From Chromatiaceae bacterium (GTDB lineage Bacteria > Pseudomonadota > Gammaproteobacteria > Chromatiales > Chromatiaceae), in the NCBI GenBank assembly GCA_025458165.1, contig JALOTB010000002.1, forward strand, positions 1 to 64,000: a stretch of 64,000 nt of DNA. Reading direction: 5' to 3'. Below the pieces are notes generated by a model that was not told the DNA's origin, did not search any database, and worked only from the letters and a program-made list of their open reading frames with translations. This document shows positions 9,010 through 17,866 of the stretch, piece after piece. Made by a program: the position numbers and the translations under genes. How positions within the stretch are numbered: the first letter of the stretch is position 1; every line of letters begins with the position of its first letter.

Positions 9010-9762
9010 TCAGCTCACCACCGGTGCAGCGAGGATGATCCGTTGGATGACCAACCCGGCCAGGGTCATTCCAAACAGCGCGGGGAGATAGCTCAGGGTG
9101 CCGTTAACGGCCCGGGCGCGGCCGCGCCCGGTGGGCTCGGGCGGCAGGGGTGCCGCAGGCGGCTCGTCGGACCAGACGGCGAGCACACCGCGTTCGACAC
9201 CGCGCCGGCGCAGCCGCTGGCGCACCACCCGCGCCAGCGGGCAGCCGGCAGAATCCATCAGGTCACCGCTGCGGATGCGGGTCGGGTCGCAGCGCCCGCC
9301 CGCCCCCATGCTGCTGACCAGCGGCATGCGCGCGTGGTAGGCGGCGGCGATCAGCGCCGTCTTGCTGCTCAGGCTGTCGATGGCATCGACGACCGCGTGG
9401 AAACCGGGGGCGAGGAGGTCGTCCACCGTATCCCCGTGGATGAAACGGTCGAGCAGGGTGAGCCCGCACCCGGGATTGATGTCCATGACCCGCTCGCCCA
9501 TCACCTCGACCTTGGTTCGGCCGAGCGTCGAGTGCAGGGCGAGGAGCTGGCGATTGAGGTTGGACGGCGCGACCCGGTCGTGGTCAACCAGGGTGAGCTG
9601 GCCGACCCCCGCGCGGGCCAGGGCCTCGGCCGCGAAGGACCCAACCCCGCCGAGCCCGGCGATGAGGACCCGGGCGTTGCGCAGGCGCGCGATCCCGCCC
9701 TCCCCCACCAGGATGCGGGTGCGCTCGAAGAGCGGCGAGTCCAGCGGCTCTAGGGACGGCAC
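9010..9762 (-). CDS. tcdA: tRNA threonylcarbamoyladenosine dehydratase
   Basis: 250 residues, ThiF/E1-like fold. It cyclises N6-threonylcarbamoyladenosine at tRNA position 37 to the ct6A form using ATP. Visible are the nucleotide loop GLGGVGS (36-42), the NLNRQ motif and DAIDSLSSKTALI. A C-terminal hydrophobic segment (LFGMTLAGLVIQRII) is usual for the family. It is followed nine bases away on the same strand by a fragment-free spacer; upstream lies the TatD-type nuclease in the same direction, so the two may be cotranscribed. Confidence 0.93.
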   Translation of the reverse strand: MPSLEPLDSPLFERTRILVGEGGIARLRNARVLIAGLGGVGSFAAEALARAGVGQLTLVDHDRVAPSNLNRQLLALHSTLGRTKVEVMGERVMDINPGCGLTLLDRFIHGDTVDDLLAPGFHAVVDAIDSLSSKTALIAAAYHARMPLVSSMGAGGRCDPTRIRSGDLMDSAGCPLARVVRQRLRRRGVERGVLAVWSDEPPAAPLPPEPTGRGRARAVNGTLSYLPALFGMTLAGLVIQRIILAAPVVS

Positions 9763-9771
9763 GCCGCGCGC

Positions 9772-10536
9772 TCAGTCCAGCCCGAGCAGCTCGCGCGCGT
9801 TGCGGCTGGTGGCCTCCGCGAGCGCGGCCGGGTCCTCGCCGCGGACCTCGGACAGGGCGGCGAGTACGTCCGGGAGGTACTCGGGGCTGTTGCGCTCCCC
9901 GCGGTGCGAAACGACCGTGAGGTCCGGGGCATCGGTCTCCAGCACGATGGCCTCGATGGGGAGTGCCTGGGCGAGGATGCGGATCTTGCGCGAGCGCTCG
10001 AAGGTCAGCATGCCGCCGAAGCCCAGGAGAAAGCCCAGATCGACGTACTGCCTGGCCTGCTCCAGGCTGCCGCTGAAGGCGTGGGCGATGCCGCCCGGTA
10101 CCCGTATCCGGCGCAGGGTGGCGAGGACCTGGTCGTGCGACTTGCGGGCGTGGATGAGAACGGGGAGCCCGGCCGTCCGCGCGATGGCGAGCTGGGCCTC
10201 GAACAGGGCCTGCTGGCGGGCGCGGTCGAGCTCGCGCAGGTAGAAGTCGAGCCCGATCTCCCCGACTGCCACCGGTCGGGTCTCGGCGATCCGCCGTTCC
10301 AGTTGGGCGCGATGCGCGTCGCGGTGCTGGTCCAGGTAAACCGGGTGTAGACCGAGCGCGGGATAGAGGTCGGGCTCGGCGGCACAGAGCCCGATGAGAC
10401 CCGACCAGCCGGCCGCGTGGATCGCGGGGACGACGATGCCGGTCACACCCGCGGCGCGGGCACGCACGATCACCTCGGGACGGTCGGCGTCGAACTCCTC
10501 GACGTCGAGATGGCAGTGGGTGTCGATCAGCGCCAT
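9772..10536 (-). CDS. TatD-family metal-dependent hydrolase/DNase
   Basis: 254 residues. The amidohydrolase-type metal site begins with DTHCHLD (H7, H9), then GEIGLDFY, LPVLIHARKSHD, GIAHAFSG and VLETDAPD, the full set for YcfH/YjjV/TatD proteins. Family members act as 3'-5' exonucleases or repair-related nucleases in the cytoplasm. It sits between tcdA and the NYN gene, all on the minus strand with 9- and 13-base gaps. Which paralogue it is cannot be told from the sequence alone. Confidence 0.92.
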   Translation of the reverse strand: MALIDTHCHLDVEEFDADRPEVIVRARAAGVTGIVVPAIHAAGWSGLIGLCAAEPDLYPALGLHPVYLDQHRDAHRAQLERRIAETRPVAVGEIGLDFYLRELDRARQQALFEAQLAIARTAGLPVLIHARKSHDQVLATLRRIRVPGGIAHAFSGSLEQARQYVDLGFLLGFGGMLTFERSRKIRILAQALPIEAIVLETDAPDLTVVSHRGERNSPEYLPDVLAALSEVRGEDPAALAEATSRNARELLGLD

Positions 10537-10549
10537 GCGGCCAAGCCGC

Positions 10550-11296
10550 TCACTGCCCGACGGCCTGCTTGTCGCGGATGTAAATATCCTTGTGGGTGCC
10601 CTGGGCGCCGGGGCGCTCCTCCTCCTCGAAGCCGCCGGTCGCCTTGATCAGCCCGCGCAGCTTGGCGTAGCCATAGGTGCGCGAGTCGAACTCCGGCGCG
10701 CGCTTGGCGATCACGTTGCCGACCGAGCTCAAGTGCGCCCAGCCCGACTCGTCCGAGGCCGCCTCCACGGCGCTGCGCAGCAGGGCCATGAGCTTGGTGT
10801 CCTTCTTGAGCTCCTTGGAAGCCTTACGCGAGGTCGCGCCAGGGGCCTCGTCCTGCTCGCGAAGCAGCTCGGTGTAGATGAACTTGTCGCAGGCGGCGAC
10901 GAAGGGCTCGGGCGTCTTCTTCTCCCCGAAGCCGTAGACCCGCAGGCCGGCCTCGCGGATGCGCGAGGCGAGCCGGGTGAAGTCGCTGTCGCTGGAGACG
11001 ATGCAGAAGCCGTCGAAATGCTCGGTGTAGAGCAGGTCCATGGCGTCGATCATCATCGCCCCGTCCGTGGCGTTCTTGCCCGTGGTGTAGCGGAACTGCT
11101 GGATCGGCTGGATGGAATGCCGCAAGAGATGCGCCTTCCAGCCGCCGAGGCTTGGCTGGGTCCAGTCGCCGTAGATGCGCTTGACGTTGGCGGTGCCATA
11201 TTTGGCGATCTCCGCCAACAGCCCTTCGACGATCGACGGCTGGGCGTTATCCGCGTCGATCAGTACGGCGAGCTTGTCGTTGTCTCCATTGGCCAT
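10550..11296 (-). CDS. NYN-domain nuclease-like protein with OST-HTH/LOTUS domain
   Basis: 248 residues. The N-terminal PIN-like NYN domain (about 8-150) keeps the acidic LIDADN (12-17), GKNATDGAMMIDAMDLL and IVSSDSDFTRLA clusters expected to bind a metal. Residues about 165-240 form an OST-HTH/LOTUS module (FDSRTYGYAKLRGLIKA), which binds RNA in other proteins. It probably cleaves or binds RNA in the cytoplasm (inference). It may be cotranscribed with the TatD gene downstream. Confidence 0.85.
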   Translation of the reverse strand: MANGDNDKLAVLIDADNAQPSIVEGLLAEIAKYGTANVKRIYGDWTQPSLGGWKAHLLRHSIQPIQQFRYTTGKNATDGAMMIDAMDLLYTEHFDGFCIVSSDSDFTRLASRIREAGLRVYGFGEKKTPEPFVAACDKFIYTELLREQDEAPGATSRKASKELKKDTKLMALLRSAVEAASDESGWAHLSSVGNVIAKRAPEFDSRTYGYAKLRGLIKATGGFEEEERPGAQGTHKDIYIRDKQAVGQ

Positions 11297-11317
11297 CGCT
11301 GTCCTCTCCGCTCCCGA

Positions 11318-11857
11318 CTACCACATCAGGTCGTCGGGGATCTGGTACTCGGCATAGGCGTCGTCCGGGCTCGGCGCGGTATCCACCGTCGGCCGGTTCC
11401 ACACCAGGATCAGGCCCGGCTCGCGCGCCTGGACGCGCTCGGCGATGTCGGGCGTCAAGAGCTCATACCCGGTGTCCTGGCGAACCAGCACCAGGCGGCC
11501 GTCGATCAGTCGGGCGCGCTGGTCCGCGCTGACGTAGATGCGCTTCAAGCTCTCGCCGTCCTGGAAGTTGTAGGCGATCTCGCCGTCCTTGCGCGGGAGG
11601 CGGTGGGCATGAATGAGTTGGCGCAGCTCATTGGCCTCGGCCTTGCGGCGGGCCTCCTCCTGGCGCTGGCGATTGAGCTCGCGGTCGCGCTCGGCCTTCT
11701 CGGCCGCCGCTTGCCGGGCGCGCCGGGCCTCCTCGTCGGCGATCTGGTCTTTGCCCGGCCCGCGGCCCTGTTTGCGCTTGGCGCTGCGCGTCTCGCGCGC
11801 CTTCTGCTCGCTCACCAGTCCCGCCTTGAGCAACTGTTCTTGCAGCGAATTGCCCAC
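11318..11857 (-). CDS. DUF2058 family protein
   Basis: 179 residues. Starts MGNSLQEQLLKAGLV and continues with a highly charged coiled-coil (about 20-85), then a small globular end (YNFQDGESLKRIYVS). This is the YaiL-type DUF2058 layout. A longer frame exists upstream, but GTG 11857 is preceded by AGGAGG at good spacing and gives the standard family N-terminus. No biochemical role is established. The short strongly basic KRKQGRGPG stretch suggests nucleic-acid contact (weak inference). Confidence 0.88.
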   Translation of the reverse strand: MGNSLQEQLLKAGLVSEQKARETRSAKRKQGRGPGKDQIADEEARRARQAAAEKAERDRELNRQRQEEARRKAEANELRQLIHAHRLPRKDGEIAYNFQDGESLKRIYVSADQRARLIDGRLVLVRQDTGYELLTPDIAERVQAREPGLILVWNRPTVDTAPSPDDAYAEYQIPDDLMW

Positions 11858-12140
11858 GGTACAAGGCCCTCCTGTGGTGCCGTCGGTGCGACCGCTCGAA
11901 GCATCCACCAGCGTGACCAACGGACGCAAGGGGCACCGGGTTGATCGGGTGCCCACTGCCCTCCTCCGCCCCACGGGCGAGGGCTGCGGTTATGAACAGC
12001 TAGTCGCGCGGCGTTGCACCTGACGGCGCATCCATCGAGCGACGGAGGCAAGCGCACTCCGGATGGGGGTTTGTCTTATCGCTGGGGTCATGTCAAGGTC
12101 CGCAGGCCGTGTTTCTTTGTTCCGGGAGAATAGGGGCGAG

Positions 12141-13406
12141 ATGAGCATGATTGAGTTGCTTCGGCGGCGGCAGCCGCGTGCCGGATATCGGGCGCATGGA
12201 GCCGCGGGTGTGACAGCCGGGCCTTTCTCTTGTCGTTTGGCACTGGCGTTTGTACTGACGGGCGGCGCGCAGGCGCAGGAAACAGCAACCTTCGGGCCGG
12301 GCACGCACGCCTGGGTGGTCCCGAGCGGCGTCACTAGCGTGGTGGTGGAGGCATGGGGCGGCGGCGGAGCCGGCGGGGGCAGCACCAACGCGGGGTTTCT
12401 CATTGCCCGCGGGGGCGCTGGCGGGGGAGGTGGCGCTTACGCCTCGTCGACGCTGACGGTGACACCCGGCAATACGCTCACCATCGTGGTGGCCGATGCC
12501 GCAGCGGGCCAAACGGGGGCGACCGGTAACGCCGGCGCGCGGTCGTTCGTAGGGCCCGATACCAATCCAGCGAACGCTCAGGTGCTCGCCGCTGGCGGCT
12601 CCGGCGGTACCGGAAATACCAGCGGCGGAAGTCCCGCGGGAGGTGCGGGGGGCACCGTAGCCGCCTCCGTCGGGGACACGCGGGTCGCAGGCGCGAACGG
12701 CACCAACGGCGCGACCGGGTTCGGCATCAGCTCCGGCGCCGGCGGTGCGGGTGCCCAAGGCGGCGGCAGTGGCGGAGCGCCAATTTCGACGCTCGGGGGA
12801 ACCTCCGACGGCAATCCGGGCGCCGCACCCGGCGGTGGGGGCGGCGGAGCGCGCACGTCACAGAACGGCGGGTCAAGAGCCGGCGGCGCTGGTGGTGCGG
12901 GCCGGGTGGTTCTCACCTTTACACCCACAGCGGTGGTGCTGGGCGAGGTGGCTCTGGAGTGGCTCTCGGTCGCCACCGTGCTGGAACGGTGGGGAGCCTT
13001 CGATCTCGACGCCGACGCCATGCTGCGCCTGTTGCAGACATGGGACGCGGAAACCGCTGCCGCACGGCCCGGTGCCGACCGAGAGGATTTGCTGGCTGCA
13101 CTGCGGGGCTACCTGGACCCGGATGGGGATGGCTTAGTGGCGGTCTTTCGCTGGGAGACCTTGGAGGAGCGGGGTACGGTCGGTTTTCACGTCGAGCGCC
13201 GGGCGCACGCGGATTGGGTGCGCGTGAATGCACACCTGCTACCGGGTCTAGTCGCCGCGCCGATGGGCGCCCAGTACTGGCTGGCCGACCCTGCCGCGGA
13301 CTCCGAGGGGAGCCACGAATACCGTCTCATCGAGCTGGAGGCGCGCGGGAGCACGCGGAGCTACGGGCCGTTCCATTTAGAGCGATGGGGTTCGCAAGGT
13401 TGGTAG
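12141..13406 (+). CDS. Secreted Gly-rich protein with C-terminal FN3-like module (paralogue 1)
   Basis: 421 residues. Start ATG 12141 follows AGGGGCGAG. A long signal peptide ends at AQA-QE near residue 46. Residues about 48-260 form a Gly-rich beta domain that opens with WVVPSGVTSVVVEAWGGG, the pattern of the Gly-rich_2 surface domain. Residues about 264-415 are the shared C-terminal module: AVVLG, a helical stretch with LLQTWD, a Ca-binding-like DPDGDG loop, FRWETLEERGTVGF, APMGAQYW and EYRLIELEARG. The last part resembles the FN3-like domains that end many bacterial surface proteins. It is the first of three paralogues ahead of a C25 peptidase. It is probably an exported structural or adhesive protein (inference). 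Confidence 0.78.
   Translation: MSMIELLRRRQPRAGYRAHGAAGVTAGPFSCRLALAFVLTGGAQAQETATFGPGTHAWVVPSGVTSVVVEAWGGGGAGGGSTNAGFLIARGGAGGGGGAYASSTLTVTPGNTLTIVVADAAAGQTGATGNAGARSFVGPDTNPANAQVLAAGGSGGTGNTSGGSPAGGAGGTVAASVGDTRVAGANGTNGATGFGISSGAGGAGAQGGGSGGAPISTLGGTSDGNPGAAPGGGGGGARTSQNGGSRAGGAGGAGRVVLTFTPTAVVLGEVALEWLSVATVLERWGAFDLDADAMLRLLQTWDAETAAARPGADREDLLAALRGYLDPDGDGLVAVFRWETLEERGTVGFHVERRAHADWVRVNAHLLPGLVAAPMGAQYWLADPAADSEGSHEYRLIELEARGSTRSYGPFHLERWGSQGW
12930..13384 (+). repeat. C-terminal module, copy 1 of 3
   Basis: Encodes AVVLG to YGPFHLE. It is clearly homologous to 14301-14749 and 17311-17760, and the most diverged of the three (ERGTVGF versus QRGTVGF, LPGL versus LPAL). Confidence 0.8.
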
Positions 13407-13655
13407 GATGCGGGGAGAAACGAACCGCGCGGGCACGGCAGGGCTCGCGACCCTTCCGCAGTCGGCGGCGATGGCGTCAACAAAGGTCGCCGCCTCCCGC
13501 TCTTCCCGAGCATGCCGAAGGACGGCGCCACGGCGTTCACCCATCTCGGCTTTCTGTGAAGGCACGCGCAGTATGACGCAAAGGGAAGCAGGTATGCTCC
13601 AGCGTGCTCACGATAGGAGATGCTGGCGACTGGCCGCTGCAGCGGGCGTGGAGAA

Positions 13656-14764
13656 ATGGATCAGTGCGAGTGCGAGTCCGAGCGGGCGAGCCAACTGGGG
13701 CGGATCCTTCGCGCAACCGCGCTGGCGCTGGTGCTCGGGCTGCCTGCCCTGCCGGGCGCTGCGCTGGCGTATGTCCTGGCGCAGTGGACGTTTGACGCAG
13801 AGACGGCGGGAACCTGCAATAGCAATCCCGCCCCATCGACTGACATAATGGGCAACGCCGTAGCCGATGCGGGCAGCGGGCTGCGTTGTCCCCCGTCCAG
13901 TCCGCGCAATTTCCCCGCAGGGAATCCCGGCCGGGCATGGTCGTATGACAACTGACATGAGGGCCCGAGTCTGAGCACTGTTCATTACTTCGAGCTCACT
14001 GTCGATTTCAGCGCCTTTGCCGCACCGGATTTGCAATTCAGTTTCGACCAGAACCGCTCGAATACGGGGCCTCAGTCCTTCGAGATCCACTACAGCGTCA
14101 ACAATGGTCCATTCTCGGGTCCCGCTGGGTCTGGCTCGACGACCACGAGCTTCCAATCGCGCAGCCTCAATCTCTCCAGTCTCAACAACGATATCGGCAG
14201 TCAAAGCAACGTCCGGTTCCGCGTTTACGGATACGGCGCCCCCGGCGCCGCTGGCACCTGGTGCATCGACAATGTGACCTTCACCCTGAGCAACCCGACC
14301 GCCGTGGTGCTGGGGAATACGGGCTTGGTCAGAGTTGGGTTCCACGAGGTGTTGGACGGACTCGGCGCCGCGGACATATCGCTGGAGGGCCTGCGCGGGC
14401 TGCTCGGCGTCTGGGACCCGGCCGCCGCGCAGGCCCTGAGCGGCGCGGGGCGCGAGGCCTTTCTCGGCGCGCTGTGGGATTACCTGGATGCCGATGGCGA
14501 TGGAGCGTGGCGGTGTTCCGCTGGGAGACCTTGGAGCAGCGCGGCACCGTCGGTCTCTACGTCGAGCGGCGCGCGGACGGCGCCTGGATGCCGATCCATG
14601 CCGAGCTGCTGCCCGCGCTGGTGGCGGCACCCATGGGCGCGCAGTACTGGATGGTCGACCCCGGCGCATTCACGCGCGAGGGGCACAAGTACCGGTTGAT
14701 CGAGGTAGAGGCCCGCGGCACCACGCGCGAGTACGGCCCGTTCACGCTGGACCTCGACGAATGA
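13656..14764 (+). pseudogene. Secreted protein with C-terminal FN3-like module (paralogue 2), nonsense and frameshift
   Basis: Starts at ATG 13656 with a signal peptide (ATALALVLGLPALPGAALA). It has no Gly-rich part; a jelly-roll-like domain follows (WTFDAETAGTCNSNP and later QFSFDQNRSNTGPQSFEI). An in-frame TGA at 13953-13955 interrupts AWSYDN/HEGPSLSTVHYFEL, where a TGG Trp would restore the frame. Near 14506 a single missing base in GGAGCGTGGCG breaks DGDGA(V)AVFRW; the rest continues in another frame to the TGA at 14764. Both lesions are single-base and everything else is well conserved, so this is a very recent pseudogene or carries two sequence errors. When intact it would be about 369 residues and end in the same module as its neighbours. 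Confidence 0.72.
14301..14749 (+). repeat. C-terminal module, copy 2 of 3
   Basis: Nearly the same DNA as copy 3 over the FRWETLEQRGTVG to APMGAQYWM region. It contains the one-base deletion at about 14506. Confidence 0.8.
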
Positions 14765-15066
14765 CGGAGCGGCTTCGCGCCTTCCGAAGCGGTCAGGACG
14801 CCTCGTGTCCGCGGAATGCCGGCTCGCAGACTCTTAGGGGCTTCAAAGGCGATGCGCAACGGTGGTCTGCTCCATACCCGCCCGGGTGTGGGAGAATCGC
14901 GCGACCGCGAAACGGCGGGGCGGCGTCGCGGTCGGGAGGCGCAGACGCCGCAGCGGGGGCGACCGGTCCGCTCGAGTGGGGAGTTGTCATGCACGGCATC
15001 TGTGATTTGCCTCCTATAGTGCGCATTGCAGCCACAGGTTCAGGCAGAGTATCCAAGGGTGGGACT
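14765..15066. other. Intergenic region, 302 bases
   Basis: Separates paralogues 2 and 3. I see no convincing gene. A promoter for the 15067 gene is plausible, since TTGCCT and TATAGT lie near 15007-15022, but I do not rate it as a site. Confidence 0.4.
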
Positions 15067-17778
15067 ATGAAACCTCGTCAACGGCCCTTCGGGCCCCGTT
15101 TCGCATTGGCATTGGTGCTGCTCGCGGCGCTCATGGGCGTGCCGGTCGCCCACGCGCAAGTCACGGACACCTTTGACACCCCCGGAACGACCACTTGGAC
15201 GGTCCCCACCGGGGTCACCAGCATCACAGTCGAGGCCTGGGGCGGCGGCGGAGGCGGCGGCGGGCGAGCCGGCAGTAGTGGGACCGCAACTGCGCGTGGC
15301 GGCGGCGGTGGCGCCTACGCCCGCGGCGTGTTGACGGTCACGCCGGGAAGCACCTATACGCTCACAGTCGGGGCGGGCGGGGCCGGCGGCGCGGCCGGCG
15401 CCAATGCGGGATCGGCAGGCGGTAACTCAACCTTCGGCGTCGGGCCGCTGGTTCGGGCCGCCGGCGGCAGCGGCGGGTCGGCGGCGACATCGGGCGCCGG
15501 CGGGCTCGGCGGAACGCTGGCCGACTCCATCGGCGATCTTCGCTTCCGAGGCGGCAACGCGAACAGCGGCGGCGGCGGCGGGGCCGGGTCGACCGGCGAA
15601 GGCGGAGATACGACGGGTACCACCGGGGGTACCGGGACCCCGGTGGGCGGCGGTAACGGCGGGTCGGCTCCCACGACGACGAATGGGGCTGCTCCTGGCT
15701 CTCCCTATGGCGGCGGCGGCAGTGGCGCCAGACGCGCGATTGGTGGTGCGGCTCAGGCCGGCGGCGCCGGCGGGAATGGCGGGATTCGCATCACCTACAC
15801 CCTTCCGTCTGCAACGACGCAGGTCTGCGCCGCGCCGACACGGGACGGGGACGTCTCGACGTCGGGCATCCTCAACAGCTATTTCCCGCCTGCGAACGGG
15901 ACGTTCAACTCCAGCAGCACCGCGATCGGGCTCGGGACCCGGCGCGGCGCGGCGGTCAACTTCGCGCCGGGGGATTTGGCGCTGGTGATCCAGATGCAGT
16001 GCGCGACGATCAACACGACGAATAACAACGACACCTACGGGCGCGGCGATGGGACCGGGCGCGGCTACGCCGACCCCGTGGGGAGTTGTCTTGCCGGCCG
16101 GTATGAGTACGTGCGGGCAGGCGCGGCCACCACGGCCAGCAGCCTGGACCTCAGCGAAACCCCTCTGCAAGGGGTCTATATCCAGGATGCCGGCACTACC
16201 CCCAATCGGCGTACCTTCCAGGTGATCCGTGTGCCGCAGTACGGGACATTGACGCTCTCAGGGACCGTGAGGGCGGAGTACTGGGACGGCACCACCGGCG
16301 GCGTGGTCGCACTGGATGTCGCCGACGGCCTTACCTGGGGCGGCCAGACCATCGACGTCTCGGAGCAAGGGTTCCGCGGCGCGGGGGCTTGGCAATGGAC
16401 CGGCGCCACGGATACCAATGTCCCGCCGGACTACCGGCGCGTGTTCGACGCTGCCAACGCCCTGCGGCACGCCCACAAGGGCGAAGGAATCGTGGGTACC
16501 CCCCGTGTCCTGCACAACCAGCCTGACAACACCCGCGTGGATCTCGGGACATCCTGGGGCGGCTATGTCAACGGCGACACGGCGCGTGGCGCGCCGGGCA
16601 CGGCCGGGGGCGGCGGCAATAACCGAGACAGTGGCAGGGACAACGGCGGCGGCGGGGGCGGCGGCAACGGCGGTATCGGCGGTTACGGCGCCTATGGCTG
16701 GAAGAGCGGCGGCTGGAATAACCAGTTCGTGCCGGGCACAGATTTTGATCTGCGCGGCATCGGCGGGGCGGCGTTCGCATCACCCGCACCGAACCGGGTC
16801 GTCATGGGCGGCGGTGGCGGTGCTGCCGGCAGCAACAATGACGGAACCAACCCGCAGGCCAAGGGCGGCGCCGGCGGCGGGATCGTAATCGTGCGCGCCG
16901 GCAGCATGACCGGCACAGGCACGGTGAACGCGCGGGGCGCGGACGGCGAAACCATGCCCGAAAATGATGGTGCCGGAGGAGCGGGCGCCGGTGGCTCGGT
17001 GGTGCTCATGGCCTACAGCGCGTCCGGCCTGGGAACCGTGGACGTGGACGTGAGCGGCGGCCAGGGCGGGAATAGCTTTTTGACCGGCGACCCGGCACAC
17101 GCTGGTGGCGGCGGCGGCGCCGGGGGCGTGGTGATCCGCTCTCATGCGGCCACCGTAAACTTCGCGGGCGGAGCGAACGGCACGACCAACACCGGCGGGG
17201 ATCCGGTAGGCGGAGCCGCGCATGGCGCGACCCCCGGCGGGCAGGGACTGGATTCCCAGCAAGCGGACAGCCAGTTCCTGGTGTTTCCGGGGGCCCTTTG
17301 TCCGCCCACCGCGGTGGTGTTGGGAGACGTGGACCTGGCCAGCGTCGCGGTCGGCGACATGCTGGACGGGCTCGGCGTAGCGGATATGTCGGTCGAGGAT
17401 CTGCGCGCGCTCCTGGCCGTCTGGGACCCTGTGGCGGCAGAGGCCCTGGGCGGCGCGGGGCGCGAGGCGTTGCTCGACGCCTTGCGGGATTACCTCGATC
17501 CCGACGGCGACGGGGCGGTGGTGGTGTTCCGCTGGGAGACCCTGGAGCAGCGCGGCACCGTCGGGTTTTACGCCGAGCGGCGCGCCGACGACGCCTGGAT
17601 GCCGATCCACGCCGAGCTGCTGCCCGCGCTGGTGGCGGCCCCCATGGGCGCGCAGTACTGGATGGCCGACCCCGGCGCGGCGCCGGGTGCCGAGTACGAG
17701 TACCGCCTGATCGAGTTGGAGGCGCGCGGCACGGCGCGCGAGTACGGCCCGTTCCGGCTGCAAACGGGCGCGGATTGA
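15067..17778 (+). CDS. Large secreted Gly-rich protein with C-terminal FN3-like module (paralogue 3)
   Basis: 903 residues from ATG 15067, behind GGGTGGG. The signal peptide ends at AHA-QV near residue 31. Residues about 34-245 are a Gly-rich_2-like domain (TTWTVPTGVTSITVEAWGGG). Residues about 250-740 are a second Gly-rich region starting after QVCAAPTRDGDVSTSG, with ALVIQMQC, GGVVALDVADGLTW and many GGGGG runs, reminiscent of autotransporter-like or adhesin beta-solenoid passages. Residues about 745-900 are the shared C-terminal module with DPDGDG and FRWETLEQRGTVGF. A nearby continuous upstream frame is coincidental. It is most likely an exported surface or matrix protein. The peptidase next door may process it (inference). 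Confidence 0.8.
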   Translation: MKPRQRPFGPRFALALVLLAALMGVPVAHAQVTDTFDTPGTTTWTVPTGVTSITVEAWGGGGGGGGRAGSSGTATARGGGGGAYARGVLTVTPGSTYTLTVGAGGAGGAAGANAGSAGGNSTFGVGPLVRAAGGSGGSAATSGAGGLGGTLADSIGDLRFRGGNANSGGGGGAGSTGEGGDTTGTTGGTGTPVGGGNGGSAPTTTNGAAPGSPYGGGGSGARRAIGGAAQAGGAGGNGGIRITYTLPSATTQVCAAPTRDGDVSTSGILNSYFPPANGTFNSSSTAIGLGTRRGAAVNFAPGDLALVIQMQCATINTTNNNDTYGRGDGTGRGYADPVGSCLAGRYEYVRAGAATTASSLDLSETPLQGVYIQDAGTTPNRRTFQVIRVPQYGTLTLSGTVRAEYWDGTTGGVVALDVADGLTWGGQTIDVSEQGFRGAGAWQWTGATDTNVPPDYRRVFDAANALRHAHKGEGIVGTPRVLHNQPDNTRVDLGTSWGGYVNGDTARGAPGTAGGGGNNRDSGRDNGGGGGGGNGGIGGYGAYGWKSGGWNNQFVPGTDFDLRGIGGAAFASPAPNRVVMGGGGGAAGSNNDGTNPQAKGGAGGGIVIVRAGSMTGTGTVNARGADGETMPENDGAGGAGAGGSVVLMAYSASGLGTVDVDVSGGQGGNSFLTGDPAHAGGGGGAGGVVIRSHAATVNFAGGANGTTNTGGDPVGGAAHGATPGGQGLDSQQADSQFLVFPGALCPPTAVVLGDVDLASVAVGDMLDGLGVADMSVEDLRALLAVWDPVAAEALGGAGREALLDALRDYLDPDGDGAVVVFRWETLEQRGTVGFYAERRADDAWMPIHAELLPALVAAPMGAQYWMADPGAAPGAEYEYRLIELEARGTAREYGPFRLQTGAD
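17311..17760 (+). repeat. C-terminal module, copy 3 of 3
   Basis: Encodes AVVLGDVDLAS to YGPFRL. It has a near-identical counterpart at 14301-14749, which suggests recent duplication or gene conversion. Confidence 0.8.
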
Positions 17779-17866
17779 TGGCATCGCGCGCTTGCCGGTC
17801 GTTCCGAGCCGGCCGCGGGCCAGGCTCGTCGTTTTCCAGGACTATCAGACTGTGGCAGGGCGAATC

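Noticed and set aside
10394..11944. 516-codon plus-strand frame over the NYN and DUF2058 genes
   Set aside because: Low-complexity antisense; the minus-strand genes have clear families and ribosome sites.
15200..17100. CRISPR or tandem DNA repeat array
   Set aside because: The repeats are Gly codons (GGC/GGG) inside a coding frame, with no fixed unit and spacer structure.
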